A stretch of DNA of 64,000 nt from Ptychodera flava (lineage: Eukaryota > Hemichordata > Enteropneusta > Ptychoderidae): NCBI RefSeq assembly GCF_041260155.1, contig NC_091928.1, positions 44,618,637-44,682,636 of the forward strand, in the 5' to 3' direction. The position numbers and the translations under genes are program-made. Shown piece by piece: positions 63,073 through 64,000 of this stretch (position 1 is the stretch's first letter; each line of letters opens with the position of its first letter). The notes below the pieces were generated by a model. The model was not told the origin of the DNA and made no database searches. It was given only the letters and a program-made list of their open reading frames with translations.

Positions 63073-64000
63073 TGATAGCATATCTGGGAAATACAGCGAT
63101 GGGATTGTCTGGCAACCTCACCACTTATATACATGTGACACACCTACAAATATTTTCTGACAAGTTTTGCAAGTATATACTTATTGTAAACAGTCACAAA
63201 CAAACATCTTAGTGTCAGATAACAATGTAAAACACACTACTGACGAATTCATTGGACAAAACTTGATCTATTTAAGTATGTTTTTTGTTTCAGAGTTGAT
63301 TTACAAACAAGAAGTAAATTCAGAAATCTAAGTTATGATGCACTGGGAACGAATACGGTCAAAATTGGATTGAGAGATCAGATTAACGTAGTTTGCATTT
63401 CGAAAATGAAAGACTTCAACTTCTGCTCAAAATATCCTCAAGCAAACTTTCAACGAATCTCTTTCCAAATCAGTAATAAAAATCAAGGGGAACTGAGCAA
63501 ATTTGATACTTGAGAAGCACATCACTTAATACATACTGATATTTGAAATTCCAAATACACGTAGCCACATCCCTGTGTTAACTCTATGGGGGAAAATAAA
63601 TCCCTAGTTTTACAAAACCATGCTTGTGGAAACTTTATTTTCTACATAAGCTTAAAATGAGCCCCTACAAGTTGTAGGTCAAAAGGGTATTCTGAAAGTT
63701 TGAAACTTGAAAGTCTGAATATCTGTCCCCAAGGCATATTCTATTTGCTTTCCCATTTCATTGAATGTAGTCTTTGCCTAATGAAACTATAAAGACACAA
63801 TGATATGTAAGTGAAAGGAATTCAAACACCGCTAGAGAAGCAAAGAGAATGTCTCAAGTAACTACTGGGGTGTATATGGTATGTCTTTGTCAGAGAAATT
63901 ACAAGGCAGCTTCACTTGGAATACATATGTGAATACATTATATTGATATTTTGAGCCAAGTTACACCAGAAATATAATAGTTGCACTGGCATATAATGAC
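63073..64000. other. Upstream of the resolved ATG13 exons, nothing recognised
   Basis: The missing N-terminal coding exon(s) of ATG13 should lie on the minus strand here or beyond the window. No convincing candidate was found. Confidence 0.4.

Overview
This is animal (intron-bearing eukaryote) DNA, AT-rich, with small exons, long introns and many short transposon remnants. The mix of a 2A-bearing APE-type LINE, CR1/Jockey-like LINE debris, a glycosyltransferase-like immune-type pseudogene and dense TTAA and TTA/TAA MITEs suggests a marine invertebrate deuterostome, perhaps a hemichordate or echinoderm. That placement is inference, and no marker gene settles it.

Layout. From 0 to 21 kb there is no intact gene. 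This stretch holds a broken glycosyltransferase-like gene on the minus strand (about 1.9-3.5 kb), an unrecognised coding-like fragment (4.8-5.4 kb), a 5'-truncated LINE (7.1-8.4 kb), several terminal-inverted-repeat (TIR) elements, and a tandem satellite ending in an (ACAT)n tract. From 21 to 38.4 kb there are two SR splicing-factor genes arranged head to head. The minus-strand gene (21374-29730, 7 coding exons, 277 aa) has the order RS - RRM - CCHC knuckle - RS. The plus-strand gene (34485-38384, 4 coding exons, 168 aa) is a compact SRSF7/9G8-type protein. Probable 5' UTR exons face each other at about 32.6 and 32.95 kb, which suggests a shared promoter. The space between the genes also holds a 550-bp palindromic foldback element and a truncated second copy.

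From 45.5 kb to at least 62.8 kb lies the autophagy gene ATG13 on the minus strand. Eight exons are resolved (347 aa), and the first coding exon(s) were not found. Its third intron in this window carries a 4.8-kb LINE (48603-53407) in the sense direction, bounded by a perfect 15-bp target-site duplication. The LINE has an ORF1 with a hydrophobic leader and a 2A-type translational recoding motif, and an ORF2 with endonuclease and reverse transcriptase, both frameshifted.

The SR pair would act in splicing, and ATG13 in the ULK1/ATG1 autophagy-initiation complex. I see no functional link between them. No CRISPR array, rRNA or tRNA gene was seen.
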